Source of the DNA: Cydia pomonella
Lineage: Eukaryota; Arthropoda; Insecta; Lepidoptera; Tortricidae
NCBI RefSeq assembly: GCF_033807575.1
Contig: NC_084706.1
Span: forward strand, 24,342,725-24,406,724
Length of the DNA: 64,000 nt
Reading direction: 5' to 3'
Numbering within the stretch: the stretch's first letter is position 1; each line of letters starts with the position of its first letter. The notes under the pieces are model-generated. The model did not search any database, was not told the origin of the DNA, and saw only the letters and a list, made by a program, of their open reading frames with translations. Positions 33,121 to 44,705 of this stretch are shown in pieces. Both the position numbers and the translations under genes were made by a program.

Positions 33121-33630
33121 TTCAACACAACTTGTCAATTGTGGATGTCGCATGTGGCGGGTAAGCCAGGCAATGTTACCTTTTTACGAAGTTTCAAGTT
33201 CCGTACTTATTATAAAATTTGAACCCTTCTTAGGGGTTATATTTTTAATAACGTTCAGTTAATGTTATATTATGCCTTTATAAGAAGGTTCAGAGAATTT
33301 ATAATGTATTCCAACTTTCAACCCCTTTTTAAGCCTATTAGGGGATGTGTTTATAAAAACCCTGAAATTATTTTTCTTGTGTTTTAATAATATGCCCATG
33401 AACAGAGATTCAAGTTCCGCATTCAAAAAAATTTTGATCTCCATACAAACTTTCAACCCCTTTTGCACAACCTTCGGGGATGAATTTACAAAAACGCTGA
33501 AATGAGTTTTCTTGCATTTTAATAATATTGGACTTGCAGGACACAACTTGTCAATAGTGGATGTCGCATATGGCGGGTAAGCCAAGCATGTTATCTTTTT
33601 ACGAAGTTTCAAGTTCCGTACCTACTCTAA
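33121..33630. repeat. ~90-bp direct repeat pair
   Basis: ACACAACTTGTCAAT, GTGGATGTCGCAT, TGGCGGGTAAGCCA and ACGAAGTTTCAAGTTCCGTA occur in the same order at 33125-33202 and 33541-33620. The spacing is about 417 bp. The block between contains TTTCAACCCCTTTT twice. Confidence 0.75.
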
Positions 33631-33889
33631 ATCTTCAAGTAAAACTAAAACCTCATACAAACTTTCATCCCCTTTTTAAACCCTTTAGGCGATGAATTTT
33701 GAAAAACCCCTTCTTAGACTAACGTTATAAAAACTACCTATTGTGAAAAAATCAGCTCTCTAGGTCCAACGGTTTGGGCTGGGCGTTGATTTAAGTAAGT
33801 CAGTCAGTCAGGACCTGCACTTAGCAGGTGCTTGTGAAGCATACGTTTGAAAACAAACTTGCTTGGGGCTTGTCTAATTGCATAGTGTC

Positions 33890-34060
33890 TCATATACGGA
33901 CAGGTGAGTTCATAAAGGAGAATGGGCAATTTGTCCCATGGATGTATACTGTTGAGACATATCTCGTTTGAAAGGGTTTACTCTTAGCATTATTTTATTG
34001 TATGACACCAACTTTGGATAACTTGCAGGGACTGAGCAATTAAAAAAAAAGAGTGGCCAA
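33890..34060 (+). repeat. Dispersed repeat D (copy 1)
   Basis: CCCATGGATGTATACTGTTG, AGACATAT, TTTATTGTATG, CACCAAC and TTGCAGGGAC match, in reverse orientation, 48575-48780. Function unknown. Confidence 0.65.
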
Positions 34061-35409
34061 TATAAACGGTTGTTTTACAAAGTAATTGTTATGTAGCCGG
34101 TTGTTAGGTGTTTAGTATGAAAGAATATGAGAAATTCTAGATTTCTGTTTACCACTACTTACGTTTAAGTACGTACAGGGCTGGAATTAGTTGATAAAAC
34201 ATATGCTTGAATTAAAAATACTGCTATTAAACACTGAAACTTGCTTGTATACTCAAGCCATATATATCATTTAAAAGACATTTTTATAAGGTATTTTAAT
34301 ATATATATACTTGCACTCAAATGCTTGCAGGGGCGGTAATAAAACTAGTTTTTTCGTTAATTAAGTGTGGTAAATGCCGCTTTGTTTGTTCTACCTGGCA
34401 CTAGATGGAGCCTTGGTAGCCGTTTGGGTAATTTTTACTAGTGGTATATACAATTGAGTTTTATCCTATTTGGAAGGTCTTCAATTAAGCATTAATTACT
34501 TATATGACACCAAAGACCGAAAGTGTCCAGGGAAGATGATATTAATAATTTTGATCATGCGCTGCGGCGTAAACTGGAACTAAAAAATGTCATTCATATA
34601 GAGTTACTTTTGTAACCATTTACATCACTTTGCATGCCTGAAATATAATGAAAAAGTAATTTATATATTTTTTTAAATTATTACCGCTCAATAAATGGCA
34701 CTAAACTACTTAATTATGATTTTTCAAATCCTATCTAGTACTGACATCTTGCGTGCAATAGGAGAACCGAATGAGCGGCAAATGCTGGATCCGTATAGTC
34801 GCTTATAAACGCTTAAAAAGGTCAACGAAGAATAAGTTTGTTTAATTCGGAACTTTGACAATAAAACGAGTTGTTACCTTGAACGAGTAAGTGTCGTCTA
34901 TTTATCTCTCTTGCTCTTACATATTCGAGTGATAAAGGTAGAAAAAGCATTATATTTTTTAAAGTTCGCGTTATGTCCCGCTAGAAACGTTATATAAACT
35001 TATTATTAAACATGAAATAAGATTCCTAAGCAATAAGTAGGTAAGTAAATGTATTTATGGAGTACCATAATTAGCAGCAAGAAAATAAATCTAAGTTTAT
35101 ATGTTACGATAAAATAAATCGTAAAAAGGTACTATGTACATACTTGTTTTGTCTCTCTGCAGGAAAATTGTGTAAACGTGAAACATTTGAGATTGCGCCG
35201 CGGTTCAAAGCAACGTTCCCTTCGTTTGCCATATGAAGCAGGATTAAATTGTGTAGTTTTAAGTTCTCATGTAAGTGAATTGTCAAATTCTTAGTGAGAA
35301 TAAAGAATCTTAAACCTAAAATTAACGCAGTGAATACATTACAAGCATCAGCGACTCTTAACTGTTTGCCAAGCTAAGATAGTAGCTGTATTTCGTTCCA
35401 TTATATATA
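34061..35409. other. Intergenic, no gene seen
   Basis: AT-rich. No coding or structural signal that I can defend. Confidence 0.5.
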
Positions 35410-36410
35410 CGTATGAAATAAAAACTTTTGAATACATTTAACACCTTTATTTCATATAAATTGAAAAATAACTGACGGCATACATTTTCTAGTGAATAGG
35501 TGCATCCAGATATACAGGTACATTTTCTAGTGAAGAGAAAGCATGGTTATTGCGCCAATCTCGGACCATTTGCGATTGGTTTGCTAAGGGCACCGCTAGC
35601 TGGTGCGGATGCACAGAGCACTTATACATACCTTATTAAATAAAAACTTTTGAATACATTTAACATCTTTATTTCATATAAATTGAAAAATAAGTGACGG
35701 CATAGATTTTCTTCACGGTCGCACAAATATTATCAGGACGAGTCGACAAGTTACTTTAAAGCAAGCATTGGTGAATAGGTGCATCCAGATCCAGATAAGG
35801 GAATGCATGGTTATTGCGCCAATCTCGGACCATTTGCGATTAGTTTGCTAGCTGGAGCGGGTTAACGAAAAACAGTAACTGGCGACGCTAACTGGCGCGG
35901 ACGCGTGCAACGAATTTTACCTACAAAGGCACCCGCGCGCGTGCACCCGCTCCGTGCACTCGCGCCAGCTAGCAAACGCCCTTAACCTTTTAAACGCCAA
36001 GAATACCTTAAGGCGTCTTAACTAGCTATGCTCAAAGCGTCATAAATACATTATAGCTGATATAGCCGCTGTCAGAGTAACCTTCACACTTTCAAGTAAG
36101 GTTTAGGGCATAGGGCGTCCGCAACGTCGCGCGTGTGCATGGAGCGGGCGTGCGGCTTACAGTATCAGCAACGCTAACTGGCGCGGACGCGTGCGACTGA
36201 TTTTACTTACAAAGGCACCTGCGCGTGTTTGCCCGCTCCGTGCACTAGCGCCAGCTAGCAAACGCCCTTAACCTTTTGAACGTCAAGAACACCTAAAGGC
36301 GCCGTCACTAGACATGATTTAAGGGCCATGAACACATTAATGATTATAGCTGTTATAATCGCTGTCAAAGTACCTAATGTAATACTCATGCACTTTCAAG
36401 CTCACTTGCG
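35410..36410. repeat. Two adjacent local duplications
   Basis: First pair: AAATAAAAACTTTTGAATAC, TTTCATATAAATTGAAAAAT and GCGCCAATCTCGGACCATT occur at about 35417-35580 and again at about 35638-35850. Second pair: GCTAACTGGCGCGGACGCG and GCCAGCTAGCAAACGCCC occur at about 35889-35980 and 36174-36266, a ~285-bp step. The second pair is GC-rich and CpG-rich, with inverted matches between its own ends. Confidence 0.75.
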
Positions 36411-37246
36411 CCCGTGACCTTGGCGTGTGAGTAACGTTTTTGTTTATGGCGTTCGAATGGTAAAGTATCAATGTCGTAATGCGTCGCTAGCGCGTTATTT
36501 TCGAATCGCACCCGTGCTCCCGTGTTGGACTGCACACGCGGTGTACACTTCTTGTTATTGTAACCGTTTGTGCGCCTAGATAACACAACCCAACTAGCAA
36601 AGTAGTCATATAAGATTGAGCTTATTCAGCTAATAAATCATATAAAGGTCATGTAGACGTGAATTATACAGCACATGTCGTATAAAGCCAGCTTATGCAG
36701 CTTTTTAGTTACTCAGCATATCAGTCATGTAAGCAAGTCAAGTAAACGTTTACTCGACTTGATTATATGACTAATAAGTCATATAAGAAATGCTGAATAA
36801 GTCACTTTTTTACGTGGCTTATATGACTATTTAGTCGAGTAACAGTGACTTATATATCTGACTTACGACATGTCAAGTGCAGTCGAGTAAAAGCAATGTA
36901 GTTTGCTATTATATGACATCATGTAACTTATACAGCAAAATAGCTATATATGTTACATGCTGTCATATAAACGGGAATTATAGAACATGTTATATATGAG
37001 TATCTTATTCAGCGATTTAGATATTGCTGAATAACTTACCTCTACCTGATGCTCATGTGACTATTTGGTCGAGTAATGACATTTTATATGCCTTTATTGG
37101 AGCAGAATTAAACGTAGTTGAGTAAATGATACAACTTTGCTATTATACCACTATTTAGTATAAATGCTACCTTTTTATGATTGTTATAGCTCTTAAACAT
37201 CATTTAAAGACATCCGACACGTTGTTTGGATATAAACATTTAGTAT

Positions 37247-37624
37247 ATGAAAATGGACTGGATTCAATGGAAAAACATGAAAAAGACCGGTGGATACAAG
37301 AGGAAAATGAAAAAGAAGTGGCAATCTATTATCACCAATTTAAAAACTACTCTTACGCAAGGAATTTCGGTAAACCGAAGTGAAGTGACAAGTGCCTATT
37401 TTTCAAGTGGTTCCGTAGAAATAACAAATGTGACCGAAAAAAAAACTAGTACTGCAGAGTCGGAAAACATGCACGTTGATGTTGGTGGCGTTGTAGAAGA
37501 TAGCTCCGTACAGGAAATGGAACTCCAATTCAATGTTGATGAGAGCAGTGGATCCGAAGATTTGGATGATTTGGGGATGATTGTCAGTATTGTCAGTATT
37601 CACACAAAACTCACATTCCTCTAA
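37247..37624 (+). CDS. Small ORF in TIR element, possible transposase N-terminus
   Basis: 125 codons from ATG 37247. It begins with aromatic and basic residues (MDWIQWKNMKKTGGYKRKMK, from its second Met), and continues into an acidic, serine-rich stretch (SSGSEDLDDLG) before a stop. A W-x-x-x-K-K-x-G-G-Y-x-R-K-x-K-K start resembles, from memory, multicopy insect proteins linked to DNA transposons. The homologous-looking part stops near residue 112, where the opposed ORF begins, so the gene is probably cut by an internal rearrangement. No catalytic domain is present. Confidence 0.45.
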   Translation: MKMDWIQWKNMKKTGGYKRKMKKKWQSIITNLKTTLTQGISVNRSEVTSAYFSSGSVEITNVTEKKTSTAESENMHVDVGGVVEDSSVQEMELQFNVDESSGSEDLDDLGMIVSIVSIHTKLTFL

Positions 37625-37882
37625 TGGATAGTGATCATATATAGCGTACTCTGAACAGTTTGGGCACCAGAAAAAAATGGTGTCGTGTAGATTTTTTATA
37701 TTATTGTCCGATATGATAAAATGTGTGGGATCAATTGTCAACGGGGACGTTGAGTATCCGCATCCAATACACATCGAAGACAAAATGAAATGAGTCTCGC
37801 TCCAAGGCCACTGTACATCAGTATCACTCCACAATTGATCTTCTTTTCTTAAAAAACAGTCCACATCAGCTACAATGACCAT
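37403..37882 (-). CDS. Opposed ORF with two CxxC pairs
   Basis: 159 codons on the minus strand. The first ~100 residues look protein-like and include C-I-G-C, C-P-N-C and C-E-F-C, a spacing that could bind zinc, plus aromatic-rich YAIYDHYPLEE. Its last ~70 codons (37403-37610) overlap the + ORF antisense and read as arbitrary. I think only 37600-37882 is a genuine remnant, inverted relative to the + ORF. Function unknown. Confidence 0.35.
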   Translation of the reverse strand: MVIVADVDCFLRKEDQLWSDTDVQWPWSETHFILSSMCIGCGYSTSPLTIDPTHFIISDNNIKNLHDTIFFWCPNCSEYAIYDHYPLEECEFCVNTDNTDNHPQIIQIFGSTALINIELEFHFLYGAIFYNATNINVHVFRLCSTSFFFGHICYFYGTT

Positions 37883-38970
37883 ATTTCACGGTGCTACTTG
37901 TCTCTAGAAATAAAATACTAAAATCTGTAAAAAGGTTTTTTCAGAAACTCTAACGAACCCTAAAATATGTCCGACAAAATATGTATAATGGCGCTTTGAC
38001 CGCTAAACTTGCTATATAAGATGCGATTATATAGCTTATAACTGGATAAATGCCGTATAACCGCGGCGTTCAAGAAAATCATCAATATTAATTAAATTTA
38101 TATTTAATTAACTAAGAATTATAGTGGGGCATTAAATATTTACTATTAAACATAGTTTACTTCATCAATAAACTTTCCTTCGCAATACATTTCTACCATA
38201 CGCCGATGTTATGAGCATTCTTAATAAAAACATGTAACATCATGGCTGACTAATAAAGAAAATACTTACCGTCAACACTCAACTCGCGCGTGTAGTATCG
38301 AGTTATATTCTATTGTTTAGTAGCCTAGGATGCGATTACTCCACAAATATGTCATATAAATGGAAGTTACAGATCAGTTCAGTCATATTTAAGTCATGTA
38401 ATTTGCTAATATACAGCTAAATTGTCATAAGATAGTCACGGCGGTGGTTATTATAAGATCTATAAGTGGCGGTGGTTGCAGTTAAACAACTTTTATATGA
38501 CTGAAATGCTGAATAAAATGGGCCCAAATCGCGTCATATAAACGTAATGATTTCGTAATGATGACTAATAGTAAGAGCTAAAAGGATACCGCAGAAACGT
38601 TGCCGCAACCATTATATGACGAAATTTTGCTAGTTGGGAAGTACACATACACAACTCGCAATATGCTCGCGTGCTCTTGTTTATATGTAAAGTACGTCTT
38701 CTAGGGCCGTGGATTGGACCCACGCGACCGGCGGGGCGGTGAGCGGCATACATTGGTCGCAATGCAAGCTGTAAAGCTAGTGCAGTGCATGAGGGACGCG
38801 CGGCTTTCTCTCACCACATCTTTAGGTGTTCTTGCCGTTCAAAAGGCTAAAAGCACCTAATGAGGTGGCTTTACATTAGCTAGATGCCGGCCCACACGCC
38901 GATCCGGTGTACAGGCTAAGGAAATCGCTATGTAGGCCAATTCGAAAGTGCAACTGACATTAAACCAATT

Positions 38971-39093
38971 TTAGAATAATATTGGAATGATACCAGTTAG
39001 CTGTCATTCGTGCGTTCATTTCGCACTTATACGCATGTATTTGTGCGAGCGAGACGCCCGCAACTAACTGATATGATTCCAATATTACTCTAA
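38971..39093. mobile_element. Palindromic MITE with ~30-bp arms
   Basis: TTAGAATAATATTGGAATGA at 38971 pairs with 39064-39093 (CTAACTGATATGATTCCAAT...), with a few mismatches. Confidence 0.7.
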
Positions 39094-39156
39094 TATCGGT
39101 GTGCACGCCCCTTTTTATTTTATGAATAATTTTATTTTACTTTTTATTTTATTTTA

Positions 39157-39198
39157 TGGTTCAATCGTACCTTGCTTATGCAAGGTACGATTGAACCA
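39157..39198. repeat. Perfect 19-bp hairpin
   Basis: TGGTTCAATCGTACCTTGC, loop TTAT, then the exact reverse complement. No T-run follows on either side, so it is not an obvious terminator. Confidence 0.9.
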
Positions 39199-39539
39199 CT
39201 ATAGAAGGCAGCAAAGAGGCCGGCAATGGAACTGGTAGCGTTTGATGGAGACAGTTTTCTGTCAAATGCAAGTTCAAATTGGCCTGACTGTCTCACTCGC
39301 ACACCGGAGTAGCGTTTCATATAAGCGTACTTTGTTATATCCAATCGACCCGCTCTATTCAGTAGGTTTCATTATCTCGATCCATCAGTTAAGTAACAAT
39401 CTCTTCAATCTGGTGAATCGAGATGGTGGATCCTACTGGACAGATGGAACCTATGGATAGGAAAACGTTATGCTCAACAACTTGGTAGCAGAAGCGATGT
39501 GATTTTTTAAAATCATTCAGTCATTGACACAATATATCT

Positions 39540-39773
39540 GAGGACGGGCCTTACGGGCAATAAGAATGGGGCCAGTACAGCGGTGTTACGCACACGAGTT
39601 TGAGCCAATCGTGCAGTCTAACGCCACAAGTACCACAACGTGATTGGTTGATGAGTTCGCATTACGCACGCGATTGATCGCATCTAGTTGCGTTAGACAG
39701 CACGATTGGCTCGAATTTGTGAATGACACAACTGAACTAGCACTATCGTTATTGCCCCTAAGGTCGGTCCTTA
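39540..39773. mobile_element. Palindromic MITE, family E
   Basis: The left end GAGGACGGGCCTTACGGGCA pairs with the right end TGCCCCTAAGGTCGGTCCTT. Inner arms GAGCCAATCGTGC and GCACGATTGGCTC also match. The whole 234 bp can fold back with scattered mismatches. Confidence 0.75.
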
Positions 39774-39933
39774 GATATATGGTAAGCGTCAGGATGGCGG
39801 TGGACCTCAGCGAATTTCAAAGAAATATTTATAAACATATTGTACCTTCTGTGTACCTCAGTGTACCTTTAATAGAAACCAGTGTACCTTTCCCCAAAAC
39901 GAGATATTTTACAAAACGGTCCACCCGCTAACC

Positions 39934-40288
39934 TGACGTCAGGATGGCGGGTGGACCTATGAAATCTTGCATTATACCGCACTAAAAGTATGCAGTTATA
40001 TTGTGCATGAGCTTAGCCTAGCTTGTTTTGGGGAGAGGTACACCGGTTTCTATTTCTATTTACAGAGGTACACTGAAGGTACAGTCACCATCATATATAT
40101 CGGAGCGGCCAAGGTACCCACGAATATCTGAACATGCCTCTACTGTCAAGAGGTTAGAGTGCGTGTTTAGAGATCTTTGAGCACCTCGGCCACTCCGATA
40201 TATCTGATGGCGACTGTACCATATAACTGCATACTTTTAGTGCGGTATAATGCAAGATTTCATAGGTCCAACCGCAATCCTGACGTCA
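39934..40288. mobile_element. Inner palindrome with 67-bp arms, split by a MITE
   Basis: Arms 39934-40000 and 40222-40288 start TGACGTCAGGAT and match as reverse complements with 2 mismatches. The sequence between includes a family-A MITE at 40080-40218. Confidence 0.85.
40080..40218. mobile_element. Palindromic MITE, family A (copy 3, complete)
   Basis: TACAGTCACCATCATATATA at the left and TATATCTGATGGCGACTGTA at the right. This is the only copy here with both outer ends; the flanks add GG/CC. Confidence 0.85.
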
Positions 40289-40363
40289 GAATGGCGGGTG
40301 GACTTTTTCTTAAATATCTCGTTTTGGGTTAGGTACACATAAGGTACAGTATGTTTATAAATA

Positions 40364-40721
40364 CTTACTGCTATGGCGCAGCGACCCGAAGTGGATCTTG
40401 GCCTCCGACACCAAAGACCGCCATGCTTCTCTGTCCAAAACCGTTTCCATCTAGTCGACGGCGCCGAGTTCGCTAAGGTCTTTTTGCATTTCGTCTCTCC
40501 AGCGGGACCTACCTAGGACGTCTAGACGGTCTTCGGCCATTTGGAACTTCAGAGTACGCCCTCCAGGCTGCACGATCCTCACCCATCTGGACTACGTGCC
40601 CGAGTCATCGGAGTCTGGCAGCGCGAAAAATCCTAGGACTCACACGTGGAGAGGATGGAACCTGGAGACTCCACAGGAATCAGGAGATTGAAGATCTGGT
40701 GTCCGAGCCGAACGTCATTGG
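40364..40721 (-). mobile_element. 5'-truncated LINE insertion with 13-bp target duplication
   Basis: ATGTTTATAAATA occurs at 40351-40363 and 40722-40734, bracketing this 358-bp insert. On the minus strand it ends GGCCAAGATCCACTTCGGGT followed by CGCTGCGCC and a CAGTAAGTA-type tail. The variable-length duplication, 5' truncation and simple 3' tail are hallmarks of target-primed reverse transcription. It contains decayed coding sequence (GGTCCCGCTGGAGAGACG region) and no complete ORF. Confidence 0.85.
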
Positions 40722-40767
40722 ATGTTTATAAATATTTCTTTGAAATTCGCTGAGGTCCACCCGCCAT

Positions 40768-41639
40768 CTAGACGCCAGATGTCAATGCCGAGTGCGACCG
40801 CCCTTAAAGCGGTGTATTATCTCTAGTCTCTCCAATATGTTCTCCTGGTGGGTCCACGGGGTTTATTTAGTGTTATCATAAACAGTGTTCACCAGCGGGT
40901 CTACGGGTACCTAATTATTTTTACCATGGGCCGACCATGAACACGATTCTATTTTTAAAAACGTAACCCGCGTAGCTACTTCAGTCTTAGGCGGTATATA
41001 CTCTACACCACGTTCACAAAAGATTGATATTTTAGGTAAAAACTCACATTTCGCTATATTTGTCCATAGTAAATACTAATTCAAAAACTGTACGGTAGGG
41101 CCTAAAATCTTCTGTGATAGTAATGTAGAAATAAATACTGTTGACAGGCGGTCAACGGTATTTAGTACAATAATTACACTGAAACAATTCGTATAGAATA
41201 CAGAACCTATGAATAATATATATCTAGAGAATCTAACTTTAATGCAATAATATAATTGAACAAAAGATATACATTAGTACGAGTAGTACGATCAACCTAT
41301 ATGTCTATTTTTAATAGTCTTAATGTTCGTGTATCGGTTCTGTATTCTATGGCCATTAATTATGCTTTATTTTTCAACTTTCTTTGACTACACACAAGTA
41401 CACATTATATTTGCTTTTTTCTTGAACTTTATCTTGCCCATGTTCGATTCTTCTTATGTCGATGCATCCTCATTATTTCCGTATGGTTTCTGAAAATACA
41501 ATAACAGTTTTTGTAATGTTTTCTAATACCTATGTTTGAAGTCGGTTTCCTATTTTTAAGAGAAGTTTTTTTTTTCATGTAAGTACCTTTTTTTTCAAGT
41601 GGGGTAAATTAGAGCAGATGGGATACCTATCGACAATTA
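40768..41639. other. Intergenic, no gene seen
   Basis: No ORF or repeat that I can name. Confidence 0.5.
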
Positions 41640-41960
41640 TGTCAATAAACAGTTTTACGTTCCATCAAGAATTGAGAGGTTGCCTCAATTCCTCATGGAA
41701 CCCATGATGTAAGCTAGACCTTTACACAAATATTCCTTAAACCTCGTTAAGCAAGTAGCTTCTTTACAAACATAACAAAGAAGACAAATCGTCTAGCGTG
41801 AAATACGCATCGTTAAAGAGTTCTTTTCTGGTCCTGATCAGAAGTTCCACTTCTTCAAATAGCACTTTTTTGAATGGCAATGCCTGGTCTGTTGATGAAA
41901 CTAAAAAACGCCTATAAGATTTGGGGAGTTCCCTTAATTCCTCGTGGTTTTGTCAAAAAT
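41640..41960. repeat. Isolated unit related to the 43-47 kb array
   Basis: CAATTCCTCATGGAACCCAT, GACCTTTACACAAATATTCC, AAGTAGCTTCTTTACAAAC and AGTTCCACTTCTTCAAAT follow the array's unit order. It stands about 1.5 kb outside the array. Confidence 0.7.
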
Positions 41961-42465
41961 AGGACCATCTTGGAACTATACACCCACTTTCAAACGATAA
42001 CTAATTTTCAACATTGGTTCAGAAATGACGAAGATCTTACTTAACATATATACAAAAAAAAAAGTTTTTGAAGTCGGTTAAAAAGTAGTATCTTTACAAT
42101 ACTTCCTTTTACTAAGAAGGGATAACTACTACAATTTGCTTACTAAGTAAGTACTTACTTACTATTAGTATCAGATTGGAGTCGACTCGAGAGTCGATAA
42201 AATGGGCGTCGCTATCCTTTCCGGGTGGGGGGGATTTCACCGCATGAAAAAGAGACACATATAGTGAGTTCTTACTGTTCTACCAAACTACATATATAAA
42301 GTAGTCGTACTTTTTGAGTCAAATTAATTTAATTCTAAAGGTGCGACGTAATGGCCTGAAGCCCGCTCTTAGCATACCTAGTTATACTATTTGATGGATA
42401 TTGGTGTCAATTTATAATAAGTTTAATTATTCATTGTCTTTACCTAATTATCTTTACCTTTTGCC

Positions 42466-42687
42466 GACCGGTTTGGCCTAGTGGGTAGTGACCCTGCCTA
42501 TGAAGCCGATGGTCCCGAGTTTGAATCGCGTATTTGTTCCTAAGGCTTGCGTGTTTTCTATGTATATACGTAAATATATATTTATCTAAATAAGTATGTT
42601 TAACGTCGCCTAGTACCCATAGTACAAGCTTTGATTAGTTTGGGGCCAATCTGTGTAAGATTGTCCCTACATATTTATTTATTTATT
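42466..42687 (+). mobile_element. tRNA-derived SINE, family B (complete)
   Basis: 222 bp: head GACCGGTTTGGCCTAGTGGG with the A box, an eroded B box (GAGTTTGAATC), a body with GTTTTCTATGTATATACG, then CCAATCTGTGTAAGATTGTC and an (ATTT)n tail. Confidence 0.8.
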
Positions 42688-43147
42688 ACCTAACGTAACC
42701 TACATTAGGTAATGAAAGCATTTTATTTTTGTAAGGGTAACAGTTTTGTTGGGATATAAAATGGTTAATGATAAAAACTAATACTTTTACCAGCATTTTC
42801 ACTTTATATTCATGTATTCGAAACCTATACATTTATGACATTAACTTTTGCAAGACGATAAGATTTTTTATTCACAATAACTTGTCCGTATTCGAACTGT
42901 CTGGCTACCCAGCTAGCCGTGGCTGCATGTGTACCCGGATTTTATACTCTGAAACTGGAACTAGTGACAGATAAGAGTCGATTGATGTTTTTTTAAAGAT
43001 ACTTATACTTAAATAGAATTACTTGCCTATGTTTAATTAAAAGAAACTACTTATACATAATAATCCTTACAGTCTTAACCTATTTAACCTACCTACCTAC
43101 CTACTTTTAATAGTAGCAGTTCGGTTCACTTCGTAGAAATACCTGTT

Positions 43148-43378
43148 CTAAGAATAATGAAAAAGAAAGAAGAGTAATAAAAATAAAGAATCTGGAAGTC
43201 GTTGAGGTGTTCCGTTCTTCATCAGCAATTCTACTTCAACAAATGTCACTTTATTGAGTAAAAATGCGTGTAATATTGATGAAAATCCTAAAATGACTAT
43301 ATGTATGCCTATCCTATACAATATGAGAAGCTCCTTCAGTTTCTCGTAGAACCTATCATCAGAACTGGACCTTGACAC
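43148..43378 (-). other. Open frame recurring on the reverse strand of array units
   Basis: 76 codons, with VTFVEVELLM matching VTFDDVELLM in the frames at 44817-45113 and 45328-45615. No start context, domain or known family. It may be chance openness kept by duplication. Confidence 0.3.
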
Positions 43379-44344
43379 AAATGTTCCTTAAAAGCCTTAC
43401 ATGCTATAAACGAAATAAAATAAAAAAAACGCCTAAGGTAAAATACTTGTCGTTGAAGAGTTCCATTTCAGCAGTATCAGCATAGTTTCAGTAATATCAG
43501 CAGTTTCACTTCATCAAATGTCACTTGTTCAAATAAAAAAAACTTGATATGTTGACGAAAATCCTCAATTCCTCCTAATTGTGAATTCAAATCGATTTAA
43601 AATCCTCAATTCCTCATTGAATCCATCATCAGAACTGGACCTTGACACAAATGTTTCCTAAGAACCTAGCTTGCTACAAACTTAACAAAGAATAAGAATC
43701 GCGCGCGTTGAAGAGTTCCGTTCTGGTCAATATCACTAACTTGTTTAAATAAAAATGCTTGATATGTTGACGAGAATCCAAACATTACTGTATGTATTGT
43801 ATGCCTATAAGATTTGAGGAATTTCTTCGATTTCTCATGGAACCCATCCTCAGAACTAGACCTTATGACACAAATGTCTTCAAGAACTTTACTTGCTACA
43901 AAATAAACAAATAAAACATATCGCGCGCGAATTGGCGAGTTCCATTTTGGCCAGCATCAGCTGTTGCATTTCGTCAAATGTCACATTTTAATAAAAATGC
44001 TTGATATGTAAATAAGAATCCAGAAATTATAAGATGTCAGGAATTCCCTCGATTATTTATGAGACCCATCATCAGAACTGAACATTGATATAAATACACC
44101 TTAAGAACGTTACTCGCTACAAGCTTAATAAAGAATACAAAACGCGTGCGTTGAAAAGTTCCGTTCTGGACAACATCAGCAGTTTCACTTGATCAAATAT
44201 AACTTTTTTTAAATAAAACACCTAGAGATATTGATGAAAAAAAAACTATATGTATTTCTATAAGGTTTGAGGTGTCCATCATCAGACCTAGACACTAGAC
44301 ACTGGTGTCTAGTACAGATATTTCTTAAGAACCTTACTTTCTAC

Positions 44345-44705
44345 AAACTTAAAAGTTCCGAGGAATTGTTCGGATTAATCTCTGCCGCCTCTTTCCGTCA
44401 CCGCTTTACGCTACATCATTTATATCTTCACCACTTAGATGGTTGGCAATCCTCAACTGTGCATTTCTCTAGAAACTTCCTGCCTCATACAGCTAAACTA
44501 TGAAATGATCTGTCGCATGCGGTATTTCCGGCCCAATACGATCTTTAAAACTTTAAGGAAAGAGCGTATTCCTATCTTAAATGCCGGCACCGCACTTACA
44601 ATCCCTATGGTGTAACAGATGTCCATGGCCAGCGGTAATTGCTTACCATCAGTTGATTCGTCTACTAGTTTGCCTCTTATATCACAACAAACAAAAAAAG
44701 AATAA
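44345..44705 (+). pseudogene. LINE 3' end embedded in the array (copy 1)
   Basis: The + frame shows HHLDGWQSSTVHFSRNFLPH, a stop at TGA, then NDLSHAVFPAQYDL, the usual LINE C-terminal order (R-T-x-x-L-W-N-x-L-P-x-x-V-F). It is followed by a 3' UTR ending in an A-rich run. Stop codons are shared with copy 2. Confidence 0.7.

Larger units (their letters stand above)
36589..38638. mobile_element. TIR DNA transposon with dense subterminal motifs
   Basis: Terminal inverted repeats begin CCCAACTAGCAAA at 36589 and end TTTGCTAGTTGGG at 38638. Both subterminal regions are crowded with TCATATAA, GCTGAATAA, TCGAGTAA and CATGTAA motifs in both orientations, most of all at 36600-37150 and again at 38340-38620. 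The middle holds two small opposed ORFs. Dense subterminal repeats usually serve as transposase binding sites. I considered the KDZ group (Kyakuja/Dileera/Zisupton) but could not confirm it. No clear target duplication was found. Confidence 0.75.
39794..40767. mobile_element. Outer palindromic element interrupted by later insertions
   Basis: Left arm 39794-39838 (ATGGCGGTGGACCTCAGCG...TTATAAACAT) is the reverse complement of 40722-40767 with one indel. Inside lie a second palindrome, a family-A MITE and a LINE 3' end, so the original element was much shorter than the present 974 bp. Confidence 0.8.

Noticed and set aside
39144..39198. Intrinsic terminator at the 39157 hairpin
   Set aside because: This is eukaryotic DNA and no T-run follows the stem.
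42466..42540. Genuine tRNA gene at the SINE-B head
   Set aside because: The B box is degenerate, no acceptor stem pairs, and the head continues into a shared SINE body and ATTT tail.
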